From Kutzneria kofuensis (GTDB taxonomy: Bacteria; Actinomycetota; Actinomycetes; Mycobacteriales; Pseudonocardiaceae): 64,000 nucleotides of DNA. The notes under the pieces were generated by a model. That model did not search any database and had not been told where the DNA came from. It saw nothing but the letters and a program-made list of their open reading frames with translations. Made by a program: the position numbers and the translations under genes. The stretch is from NCBI RefSeq assembly GCF_014203355.1, contig NZ_JACHIR010000001.1, forward strand, positions 8,434,038 to 8,498,037, written 5' to 3'. Shown piece after piece: positions 32,603 to 41,056 of the stretch. Positions within the stretch are counted from its first letter, which is position 1; each line of letters starts with the position of its first letter.

Positions 32603-35436
32603 GTGTCCGTAAAGGACGGTGATGGGGTGGCTGACCAGCAGGGCTCTCCGGGACTCGGCCGGGGCTTCGCGTTCGTCGGCCGCCGCCGCGAACTCGACCT
32701 CCTACTCGCTGCCGTCCGACAGCCGCCCGCCGTCGTCGTGATCGAGGGCGACGCCGGCATGGGCAAGTCCCGGCTGGTGCGCGAGGCCACCGCGATCCTG
32801 AGATCGCAGGGTTGGCGGGTGATGACGGGCTTCTGCCACCCGCTGCGTGAGCCCCTGCCGTACGGGCCGGTGGTGGACGCGCTGGGCAAGGCCGGTCCGT
32901 GGCTGCCGGACGCCGGGCTGCCGCCGACGGCCGGCGCGCTGGCCCCGCTGCTGCCGGACCTGGCCGACCGCCTGCCGCCGGCGCCGGCCGCATCGGAGCA
33001 GCCGGGCGCCGCCCGGCACCATCTGGTCCAGGCCGTGCGCTCGGTGCTGGCGTCGATCGGCCGGGTTGTGCTGGTCGTCGAGGATGTGCACTGGGTCGAT
33101 GACGCCACCCGCGAGCTGCTCCTGCTGCTCGGCCGCGACCTGCCCGACCAGTTCGCGCTGGTGGTCACCTACCGCGCCGAGGACCTGCCGCCCGGGACCG
33201 CGGTCCTGGGCGCGGCCTACCGGCCGCCGCCCGGCGCCAGCGGCACGGTGATCCGGTTGTCGCCGTTGACCGAGACCGACGTCGCCGACCTGGCCGGTGC
33301 CGCGCTCGGCGCCCAGGCCACGCCCAAGCTGTGCGCTGCGCTCCACCGCCGCAGCGAAGGCCTGCCGCTGGTCGCCGAGGAAGACCTGATCACGCTGCGG
33401 GATCACGCGCGCCGGGACGTCAGGGACCTGGAGCAGGCCGAGGTGCCCGACGGCCTGCGGGAAGCGGTCACCGAGCGGCTGACGGCGCTGTCGCCGGCCG
33501 GGGCGGCGGTCGTGGACGCGGCGGCCGTGCTGGCCGTGCCGGCCACCGAGGCGCTGCTCGCCGAGGTCGCCGGGCTGGACCGCGACGCGGCCGCCGACGG
33601 ACTGATCGATGCGCTGCGAGCGGCCGTGCTGCGCGAAATCGACAACGGCCGCTACGCCTTCCGTCACGTGCTCGCCCAGCAGGTCGCCTACCGGCACGTC
33701 CCCGGGCCGCGCCGGACCCGCCTGCACCAGCGGGCCATCGAGAAACTCCAGACCCACCATCCGGTTCCGCTGGTGCAGATCGCGCACCACACGCTGGCCA
33801 CCGGCGACCAGCAGGGCTGGCTCGACCGCGTCGAGCAGGCCGCCGACCAAGCCGTCGCGCTCGGCGACACCGGCACCGCGGCCACCCTGCTGCACCAGAT
33901 CCTGGACCGCCCGGAGGTGGACGGTGTGCGGCGGTCCCGAACCGCGCTCGCGCTGGCCCGGATCGCCAACTCGGGGGTGGACTACGCCGCGACCGCCTGC
34001 GCACTGCGCGCCGTCCTGGCCGATCCGCTGCTGCCGGCGCCGACCAGGGGCGAGATCCGGCTGGGGCTCGGCCTGATCATGCTCAACCTGGGCGGCGACT
34101 CGGCCGGCTTCGGCGAGCTCGAACGCGCCGTCGACGAGCTGGCCACCCTCCCGGACAAGGCAGCGCGGGCGATGATCGCGCTGGCCCTGAACGAGCGGAA
34201 CGGCGCCGCCGCGCACGCGTGGGACTGGCTCGGCCGGGCCGAACAGGCCGTCCGGGACAGCACGAACGAGTCCGTCCGGGCGGCGGTCCAAGTCACCCGG
34301 CTCCTGCTGATGGCGCGGGCGGGCGATGCCGCCGTCTGGCCGCTGGTGGACCAGCTGCGGCGCCAGGGCGGAAGCCGGGCGGTGCTGGGGCAGACCTGTT
34401 ACGGGCTCTACAACATCGGGGAGACGGCCATCCAGCTCGGCCATGACCGGCGGGCCCGCGCGCTGCTGCTGGCGAACCAGGACCTGGCCGAACGCCTGGA
34501 CCATCGGCCGTTCGAATGCCTGAATCGCGTCGAACTGCTGCGCATCGAGTGGTTGGCCGGCCGTTGGGCCGGTCTGGAGGACGAGTACGCCGCCCTCGAG
34601 CGTGCCTATCCCGATGTCAAGCAGGTCGGTGTCGACCGGGCACTGTGCCAGGGACACCTTGCCCTGGTCCAGGGGCGGCACTCCCGAGCCCTGGAGCACT
34701 TCACGGTCGCCGCGGAGCACAGCGGCAACACGAGCGAGGCGGTCGTGAGCAGGGGAATCGCCGCTGGCCTCACCGCCGTGCGCCTCGCCCAGAACGAGCC
34801 GCAGGCGGCCTGGGCGATCGCCGAACCAGCCCTGTTGACGTTGAGCGGGCCCAGCGACTGGACGCGGACGACCGGTCTGTTCCCGGTCGCGGTGTGCGCG
34901 ACCGCGACGCACCGGCCGCCATGGCCGAACTGGCACTGGCTCGCGGCCTGATGCTGCGCGCCACCGAACCCGCACAGGCCGCCGAGCACTTCGCCGAGGC
35001 GCAGCGCAGGTGGCAGGACATCGGCCGGCCCTACGAAGTGGCCAAGGCCGCCGAACGCCGCGGTGACGCCCTGACCTGTGTCTGTCCCGAAGACGCCCCG
35101 GCGCACCTCGCCGACGCCGTGCGCGGCTTCACCGATCTCGGCGCGACCGGCGACACCGCCCGCTGCCAACACCGCCTACGCGAACTCGGTGTCCAGGCGT
35201 TGCGACGACCGGGACGCCGTGGCTACGGAAACGAGTTGTCGCCCCGCGAACTCGAGGTCGCCGACCTGCTCGCAGGCGGCGCCACCAACCAGGACATCGC
35301 CCAGACCCTGTTCCTGTCCCCGCGCACCGTCGAGAAGCACGTGGCCCGCGTCCTGGCGAAACTGGGCACCGAGCGCAAGGGCATCCAAGGCGGCCGGTCG
35401 AACTCGGACAGCTACGGATCCGACGGAGGTGCCTGA
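32603..35436 (+). pseudogene. LuxR-family LAL regulator (ATPase plus LuxR HTH), frameshifted
   Basis: A large ATP-binding LuxR-type regulator of about 940 residues in total. The N-terminal AAA-type ATPase shows Walker A (EGDAGMGKSRLV) and Walker B (VVLVVEDVHWVDD); a long helical TPR-like middle follows. The first frame ends at 34951. From about 34885-34915 the coding text continues in another frame (DRDAPAAMAELALARG) to the C-terminal HTH LSPRELEVADLLAGGATNQD with SPRTVEKHVARVL, ending at 35436. A one-base change thus separates ATPase and DNA-binding domain. The start may be GTG 32603, or GTG 32627 with AAAGGACGG ahead of it. Mutation and sequencing error cannot be told apart. Confidence 0.82.
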
Positions 35437-35622
35437 GAAAGCGCGCCCAAATCCGTGGCATTTCCTCGCGAGGGCGAGATCAGGCGGCTTGCCCGAGTCG
35501 GCCGAGTACACCACGCTGAGCCCCGAGCACGAGGACTGCCGGCGAGCCCAGATCGCGCACCGATGAGTTTCCCACGCCGCGCTGGTCTGTACGCCGGACA
35601 CCCACGGACGGAAGGCCGAGCC

Positions 35623-36189
35623 ATGCGGAAACTGGTCTACGGCATGAACCTGACCCTGGACGGCTACATCGCCGCGGCCGGCGACGACATCGGCTGGAGC
35701 GGGCCGCCGAGCGACGAGCTGTTCCAGTGGTGGCTAGGCCACGAACAGGCGAGTGGCCTGTCGCTGTACGGGCGCAAGCTGTGGGAGACGATGAGCTCCT
35801 ACTGGCCGACCGGCGACCAGCAGCCCGACGCCACCCCGGCGCAGATCGAGTTCGCGCGGAACTGGCGGGACACGCCGAAGGTGGTGTTCTCCTCGACGAT
35901 CGACAAGGTCGACTGGAACACCCGCCTGGTCACCGGCGACGCGATCGCCGAGATCACCCGGCTCAAGGCCGAGGACGGCGGCCCCATGAACATCGGCGGC
36001 GCAACGCTCGCCGGGGCGGCCATGCGCGCCGGGCTGATCGACGAGTACGTGATCGTCACCCACCCAGTCCTGGTGGGCGGCGGCACGCCGTTCTTCACCG
36101 CGCTGGACAGCTGGGTGAACCTGAACCTGGTGGAGACGCGGACGTTTCCCGGCGGCGTGGTCCTGACCAGGTACGAGACGAGGCGCTGA
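35623..36189 (+). CDS. Dihydrofolate reductase-like (RibD C-terminal domain) protein
   Basis: A 188-residue protein of the RibD C-terminal/dihydrofolate reductase fold: MRKLVYGMNLTLDGYIAA at the start, LYGRKLWETMSSYW, KVVFSSTI, then NIGGATLAGAAMRAGLIDEY and HPVLVGGGTPFF. Such single-domain proteins are NADPH-dependent reductases of unknown substrate and are not true folate enzymes. The ATG at 35623 has GGAAGG seven bases ahead; the frame is open to 35455 without a better start. It follows the LAL gene by 187 bases. Confidence 0.88.
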   Translation: MRKLVYGMNLTLDGYIAAAGDDIGWSGPPSDELFQWWLGHEQASGLSLYGRKLWETMSSYWPTGDQQPDATPAQIEFARNWRDTPKVVFSSTIDKVDWNTRLVTGDAIAEITRLKAEDGGPMNIGGATLAGAAMRAGLIDEYVIVTHPVLVGGGTPFFTALDSWVNLNLVETRTFPGGVVLTRYETRR

Positions 36190-36229
36190 GCAGCGGCACC
36201 CACGGCGCCGCCCGTGCGTGTTGTAGACG

Positions 36230-36340
36230 TACTTCCACTTCACCGGGCCGGCGTTGGTGATGCCCAGCGCGTAGCACACGGCGGAGTCGGCCGCCGAGCC
36301 TCGGCCCTGGCAGAAGATCTTGCCTCGCGGCAGAACCGCA
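36230..36340 (-). pseudogene. DnaE2/ImuC (error-prone DNA polymerase) fragment
   Basis: Read on the minus strand, this short stretch encodes GKIFCQGRGSAADSAVCYALGIT, close to the conserved block of the PHP-Pol III alpha family, best matching DnaE2 (CQGRGSAANSAVCYALG). No flanking polymerase sequence is present in any frame. It is a gene fragment stranded between the DHFR-like and CDF genes, evidence of past recombination. Confidence 0.55.
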
Positions 36341-36342
36341 CG

Positions 36343-37002
36343 ATGTCCCCACACGACAAGGAAGTGGCCCGTGTCGGGCAGACTGCCGGGGTGCCGAATC
36401 TCGACCGTGACGCCGAACAGGACATCCATCGCTGGCTGCTGCGGCGCGGGTTCGCGCTGGAGTACGCCACCCTGGCCTGGAACGTCGTCGGGATCGTCGT
36501 GCTGGCCGTCACCGCGATCACCGCGCGGTCGGTCGCACTGGCCGGGTTTGGCCTGGACTCGCTGATCGAGATCGGCGCTTCCACGGTGGTGATCTGGGAA
36601 CTGTCCGGCACCAGCGAGGCACGGCAGCGACACGCGCTGCGGCTGATCGGGGTCGCGTTCGCGCTGCTGGCCGTCTACCTCGCGGTGCAATCCACGCTCG
36701 TGCTGGTCACCGGCTACCACCCGCAGCCCAGCACCGGCGGGATCATCTGGACCGCGGTCACTGCGGTGGTGATGTTCGCGCTGGCCGCCGGCAAGGCCCG
36801 CACCGGCGCCGCGCTGGACAACCTGGTGCTGCGCACCGAGGGGCGGGTCACGCTGGTCGACGCGATGCTCGCGGTCGCCGTGCTGGCCGGGCTGGTCCTC
36901 AACGCTGCCCTCGGCTGGTGGTGGGCCGACCCGATCGCCGGGTACGTGCTGCTGGCCTACGCCGCCCGCGAGGTGCACGAGATCTTTTCCGGCGAGCACT
37001 GA
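36343..37002 (+). CDS. Cation diffusion facilitator-type transporter
   Basis: A protein of about 219 residues with five or six hydrophobic helices. GFGLDSLIEIGAS in helix 2 and WWADPIAG in helix 5 place acidic residues where CDF proteins bind Zn, Co or Fe ions. The usual cytoplasmic C-terminal domain is absent, so it is a short member. The start is uncertain. The ATG at 36343 has no clear ribosome site, and in-frame GTG codons at 36364 and 36391 are alternatives. The region upstream is a decayed polymerase fragment, so the native promoter may have been lost or replaced. Confidence 0.75.
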   Translation: MSPHDKEVARVGQTAGVPNLDRDAEQDIHRWLLRRGFALEYATLAWNVVGIVVLAVTAITARSVALAGFGLDSLIEIGASTVVIWELSGTSEARQRHALRLIGVAFALLAVYLAVQSTLVLVTGYHPQPSTGGIIWTAVTAVVMFALAAGKARTGAALDNLVLRTEGRVTLVDAMLAVAVLAGLVLNAALGWWWADPIAGYVLLAYAAREVHEIFSGEH

Positions 37003-37198
37003 TCCAAGCGCCGGCGGCTGCCGTAGTGCCGCCCACTCGGTGACACCGCTCACCGCGTCGGCAAGGTGTGGTCGTCCATGTGGTCCAGCGCGAGGACAGC
37101 CACCGTGGGCACAACCAGACCGTAGCTGGCGAGAATCCGGCGGAAGTTGGCAGTCCAGCGCGTTTCCGGCGGCGCGTGGCCGCCATTAGCTTCACGTC

Positions 37199-37624
37199 GT
37201 GATCGTCGTTTCCGCCGTCCTCATCGGCATCCTCTACGTCCTCGTCAACTCCCTCATCGCCGAGCCGCACCGCCGCCGCTTCAACGCGATCATGGTCGCG
37301 GGCGCCGGGGCCGCGTACCTCAGCAGCGGCGCGTTCGGGCCGTGGGAGATCGCGTTCACCGCCGCCGTGACCTACTGCGCGTACCGCGGCCTGGAGTCCT
37401 GGACCTACATCGGGATCGCCTGGCTCCTGCACACCGCGCTGGACGTGGTTCACCACATCAAGGGCAGCCCGATCCTCCCGTTCGCCCACACCTCCTCCCT
37501 GGGCTGCGCCATCTGCGATCCGGTGATCGCCATCTGGTGCTTCGGCGGTGGACGGCCGATTCAGCAGCTCCGCAGGCGGCTGGCGTCCGTGCCGAAATGG
37601 CGCCGTGCCAATCGGATGTCGTGA
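37199..37624 (+). CDS. DUF6010-family membrane protein
   Basis: A 141-residue integral membrane protein with about four hydrophobic helices. EPHRRRFNAIMVAGAGAAYLS, WLLHTALDVVHHIKG and GCAICDPVIAIWCF are the recognisable family blocks; His and Cys residues in the last two could bind metal, but the function is unknown. The GTG at 37199 begins at the first helix; no strong ribosome site is visible. The 196-base gap before it shows nothing I can assign. Confidence 0.75.
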   Translation: MIVVSAVLIGILYVLVNSLIAEPHRRRFNAIMVAGAGAAYLSSGAFGPWEIAFTAAVTYCAYRGLESWTYIGIAWLLHTALDVVHHIKGSPILPFAHTSSLGCAICDPVIAIWCFGGGRPIQQLRRRLASVPKWRRANRMS

Positions 37625-37653
37625 CTGCCGTTCAGCTAGCGGCGTGAGGGCAG

Positions 37654-37940
37654 GTGGGCTGGCGCTACGAGGTGGTCGGCCCGGCGTCGGAGCGCTGGTG
37701 GGCAACCTTCGCTCGCTGGCGGCCTACCACCACCGCGCCACCGCATGGCCGACACCGTGGCCGCGCTGCGCGCGGTGTTCGCGGCCCCGGCTGAGCTGCT
37801 GGCCGGGCTGAACAGCTCGGCGAACCCCGTCGCGGTCCTGCCGGTCCTCTACCACCTGCTCTGGCAACGCGAACTGAACACCGACCTGCGCCGGCCGCTG
37901 CATCCGGACGTCAACGCGCCGCTGGGCCGATGGCCGGCAC
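37654..37940 (+). pseudogene. Decayed TnsA-like transposon endonuclease fragment
   Basis: Successive frames give GWRYEVVGPASER, VGNLRSLAAYHH and MADTVAALRAVFAAPAELLA with VAVLPVLYHLLWQRELNTDL. Together these resemble the C-terminal half of actinobacterial TnsA-like heteromeric transposase endonuclease subunits (GW-YEV, GN-R-LAGYR, PVL-HLLW). At least two frameshifts break it and no N-terminal nuclease domain is left. The surrounding 37625-38238 gap holds nothing else of note. Confidence 0.5.
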
Positions 37941-38238
37941 CGCACACAACCCCGGCCCGCAAGTCGCCCGAGCATCTGTCACCCGGACGAGGCCCCAAAC
38001 TGGCAGTGCGTAGCTGAATTCGCCCTCCATCCGGACGCCCGGCACTACTTGCGGGGCACCGGCGGCGGCGGTTCCCGGGGATATGACGAACGCTCGACTA
38101 CCGCTTCGCAGTTGCCCAGTCACCCACACCGGTACACAACAGCCCCCCGGCCCGGAACTCGTTTCCTCGCCAGGATACGAGGTACACGCCTCTCGGGTTC
38201 CGGCGACACGCGCCGGACGTATGCGAGAGAGAGCGACA

Positions 38239-38859
38239 ATGACGACATCATCCGTGTGCCGCGCCGTGACGGCGGCCATCGCAGTTCCTGCCCTGCTGCT
38301 CGTCGCCCCCGCCATTGCCATGGCCGCCGGCACCGGCGACACCCACGGCGCGGCGATCCACCAGGTCACGACCCACCAGATCACCGCCAAGTCCGTGGTC
38401 CACGAAACACCGACCGCGATCAGCAGTACCGGGCACACTGTCGCGCTGCCGACACATCGCATGACAAGCACGAGCACCGCCAACACCAGCTCGAACGCCG
38501 CCACGACACCGGCTCGGCGCCAGGTCGGCGGCGTGACTCCGGTCGCGGCCGCACCGAAGGCCGCTCCGGCCACGGCCGTGCCCGCCACGCCCGTGGTCCA
38601 TGAGACCACGGGCACGGCGCGTGGCTGGGATCCGTGCGGCGCCGACGCCTACGCCTGCGTCCACTGGCACGCGACGTACCACTGGCACGGTGAGTACCAC
38701 GTCCTCGGCAACAACGTGGAGGCCGGGAACTACTGGAACGCCGGGGCCTATGCGGAGTGGAGCCCCACACATGACACCCACGGCCACTACTGGAACGCCG
38801 GCTCGCACGTGAATGTCTCTCATTACTACGGCGACGGCCACCACGGCGACGACGACTGA
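38239..38859 (+). CDS. Secreted His/Trp/Tyr-rich protein
   Basis: A 206-residue exported protein of unknown function. A signal peptide (residues 1-31, ending IAMAAG) is followed by a low-complexity Thr/Ala/His region of about 100 residues. The distinct C-terminal domain is rich in His, Tyr, Trp and Asn: CVHWHATYHWHGEYHV, two YWNAG repeats, then HYYGDGHHGDDD. The spaced His residues suggest metal binding at the cell surface (inference). The ATG at 38239 has GAGAGAG ahead of it. It is monocistronic, with a perfect 15-bp hairpin 15 bases past the stop. Confidence 0.8.
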   Translation: MTTSSVCRAVTAAIAVPALLLVAPAIAMAAGTGDTHGAAIHQVTTHQITAKSVVHETPTAISSTGHTVALPTHRMTSTSTANTSSNAATTPARRQVGGVTPVAAAPKAAPATAVPATPVVHETTGTARGWDPCGADAYACVHWHATYHWHGEYHVLGNNVEAGNYWNAGAYAEWSPTHDTHGHYWNAGSHVNVSHYYGDGHHGDDD

Positions 38860-38873
38860 GCATCAGCTCGGGA

Positions 38874-38908
38874 GCCGTCGGTCCCGGCCCAGCGCCGGGA
38901 CCGACGGC
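38874..38908 (+). terminator. Strong terminator after His-rich gene
   Basis: GCCGTCGGTCCCGGC (38874-38888) pairs perfectly with GCCGGGACCGACGGC (38894-38908) around five bases. Confidence 0.85.
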
Positions 38909-38910
38909 AC

Positions 38911-39218
38911 GCACATGTCCGTGGCGAATTTCGCGGGCCGGACCGCGCTCCAATACGTGCTGGGTCGGACAATCCCACCACGCAGATATCGCCGCCGACG
39001 CCGCCGTCGACCAATCCTGCCGCGGCCCCCGCGGGCCGGGCCGCCCCGTGCGCCGATCTCCTTCGAGGTCCACGTACGTTGGCCGCCGCCGAGTGCCACT
39101 CCGCGCTGGTGCTCCCAGCCGATGCGTCGGTGGTGGTCGGTGCCGCTGTGTCGCCGCGCCGGCGATGGTGCCACGCGTACGGTGCATCCGTCGAAGCGGC
39201 CAGCAGATAAGTCGTGCT
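38911..39218. other. Gap without recognisable gene
   Basis: Open frames exist on both strands because of the GC content, but none has a family signature, ribosome site or coding periodicity that I can support. It lies between a terminator and the end of the TetR gene. Confidence 0.5.
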
Positions 39219-39905
39219 TCAGCGTGGTTTCGCGGGCTCCGGGAACGTGGTCAGTCCTTCCTCGACCAGGCGGGCGGCGCGGCGGACCTCCTGGGTCACG
39301 GCGTCGATCGCGTCCGGCAGTGGGCGACCGGGTCGCAAGTGGATCCTGAGGGCGCGGAACTGGACGCGCCACAGGCCGAGGAGGGTGGCCGCGACAATCT
39401 GGGGTTCGGGGTCGTCGGGTCGCATCCCGGTCCGGGTGGCGAGTACTTCGGCGGCGATGTCGACGAACCGGTCGGCGGTGTCACTCCGGTACGCCCGTAG
39501 CGAAGGGGTGTTCCGGATCAGGTCGCCGAACTTCTGGTACTGCGCCAGCGCGCGGTCCTGGTCGGTGTCGGCGGCGAGGCTCGCGACGAGGTCGTGTAGT
39601 TCGTGGTCGAGGACCGTCAGCATCGCGGTGACCGGGGGGAGCGCAGGGTTCGACAGGTGCGTGCGCAACGCCTCGGCCGTCGCCTCCAGCCGGTCCAGCA
39701 GCAGCGCCTCCTTGCTCGGGAAGTAGTTGAAGACGGTCTTCTCGGACACCCCGCACGCCTCGCCGACGTCGGCCACCCGGACGGCGTCGAAGCCGTGCTC
39801 GACGAACATCCGCGCGGCGGCGTCGGACAACTGCTGGCGCATCGCGCGCTTCTTGCGCTCGCGCAACCCTTCGACGGCCGGCCGACCGGTTCCCGTTGTC
39901 GCCAT
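39219..39905 (-). CDS. TetR-family regulator
   Basis: A 228-residue TetR regulator: HTH at ARMFVEHGFDAVRVADVGEACGVSEKTVFNYFPSKEALL (about residues 31-69), then a helical effector domain. The ATG at 39905 faces the SRPBCC gene 80 bases away. That short AT-rich gap (TTACAGTATTTTTATAGCAG near 39941-39963) should hold both promoters and the operator. It most likely controls itself and the SRPBCC-DUF1304 gene pair. Confidence 0.9.
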   Translation of the reverse strand: MATTGTGRPAVEGLRERKKRAMRQQLSDAAARMFVEHGFDAVRVADVGEACGVSEKTVFNYFPSKEALLLDRLEATAEALRTHLSNPALPPVTAMLTVLDHELHDLVASLAADTDQDRALAQYQKFGDLIRNTPSLRAYRSDTADRFVDIAAEVLATRTGMRPDDPEPQIVAATLLGLWRVQFRALRIHLRPGRPLPDAIDAVTQEVRRAARLVEEGLTTFPEPAKPR

Positions 39906-39985
39906 GCGGACATCCTACTTCAGCCGCACGAAAAGTTCTGTTACAGTATTTTTATAGCAGCCGAAGTTACCCTTGGAGGAGCCGC

Positions 39986-40471
39986 ATGTCCGAGATCCAC
40001 ATCGTTCGCGACTACCCGCACTCGCCCGTGAAGGTCTGGCGGGCGATGACCGACCCGGACCTGATCCCGTACTGGACCTCGACCGGAAAAGGCGCTCGCG
40101 CCGTCGGGTTCCAGCCCGTGGCGGGCAACCGGTTCCAGTTCGTCGCCAAGCCGATGCCCGGCTGGCGGGGGATCGTCGACTGCGAGGTGCTGGAGGTCCG
40201 CGAGCGGGAACTGCTGCGCTACACCTGGATCGGCGCGCCGGGCGAGACACCCAGCCACGTCCGCTACCAGCTGGAGCCCACGCCCACGGGAACCCGCTTC
40301 ACCTACCACCACACCGGGTTCACCGGGATCGGCGGATTCGCCATGGCCAAGCTGCTCGGCTCGGTCCGGACCAGGATGCTCACCGTCGGGGTGCCCGCCC
40401 TGCTCGCCGAGCTGGACGAGACCGGCGCGCTCCGCCCGGACACGACGCTGCGGCTGACGCAACCCCGATGA
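39986..40471 (+). CDS. SRPBCC/AHSA1-family protein
   Basis: A 161-residue single-domain START-like protein: YPHSPVKVWRAMTDPDLIPYW at the start, CEVLEVRERELLRYTW, TRFTYHHTGF and a long C-terminal helix. The fold forms a hydrophobic pocket; the ligand is unknown. The ATG at 39986 has GGAGGA five bases ahead. Its stop overlaps the start of the DUF1304 gene (ATGA), so the two are coupled and probably under the divergent TetR. Confidence 0.9.
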   Translation: MSEIHIVRDYPHSPVKVWRAMTDPDLIPYWTSTGKGARAVGFQPVAGNRFQFVAKPMPGWRGIVDCEVLEVRERELLRYTWIGAPGETPSHVRYQLEPTPTGTRFTYHHTGFTGIGGFAMAKLLGSVRTRMLTVGVPALLAELDETGALRPDTTLRLTQPR

Positions 40472-40848
40472 ACATCCCCGCACAAGCACTCGCGGTCGTC
40501 GCGGCGCTCACGCACTTGTGGATCTTCACGATGGAAAGCGTCCGCTTCAGCCGCCCTGACGTGCACGCCATGTTCGAGGTGCGCGCGGCGGACCTCAACG
40601 CCGTCCGCCCCTGGGCGTTCCACCAGGGCTGCTACAACGCTCTACTGGCCCTGCAGATGCTCGCTGGTCTGACCGCGGTGCACCTGGGCGCCGCCGCCGC
40701 TGGCCAGGCCCTCGTCCTGGCCGCCAGCGCGTCCATGCTCGCGGCAGGCGTAGCCCTGATCGCCTTCGACCCCCGCCGGGCGCGGATCAAGGGCCTGATC
40801 GGCCAGGGCGCACCCGCCCTGGCAACCCTCATCGCCCTCATGGCCTGA
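40468..40848 (+). CDS. DUF1304-family membrane protein
   Basis: A 126-residue integral membrane protein with four hydrophobic helices and the family segments MFEVRAADLNAVRPWAFHQGCYNALLA. The function of DUF1304 is unknown. It is translationally coupled to the SRPBCC gene. In the 208-base gap that follows I see only an inverted repeat CCGGTCGA-TC-TCGACCGG at 40922-40939. Confidence 0.88.
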   Translation: MNIPAQALAVVAALTHLWIFTMESVRFSRPDVHAMFEVRAADLNAVRPWAFHQGCYNALLALQMLAGLTAVHLGAAAAGQALVLAASASMLAAGVALIAFDPRRARIKGLIGQGAPALATLIALMA

Positions 40849-41056
40849 GCCGCACCTGCAGAGAAACTTCCATGGCGAGGTCCAAGGACTGCAGGTCAGC
40901 CTCACCAGGGCCAAGGAGAAACCGGTCGATCTCGACCGGAGCATGACGCGGTTCGCCGCCCCTATCGGCTGACCGAAGCGAGGTGTTCTGGAAGTATTGC
41001 TCGGCGCGTGGCGGCCGTCACGACCTGCTGTTTCAGATCGGTGATGTGGAGTGCCG

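Noticed and set aside
37061-37160. Minus-strand frame reading like a conserved C terminus (FRRILASYGLVVPTVAVLAL)
   Set aside because: Only about 35 codons, no start and no family I can name; it may be another gene scrap, but I cannot support it.
40860-40970. Short plus-strand frame between DUF1304 and the WD40 gene
   Set aside because: No ribosome site and no recognisable motif; only an inverted repeat is visible there.
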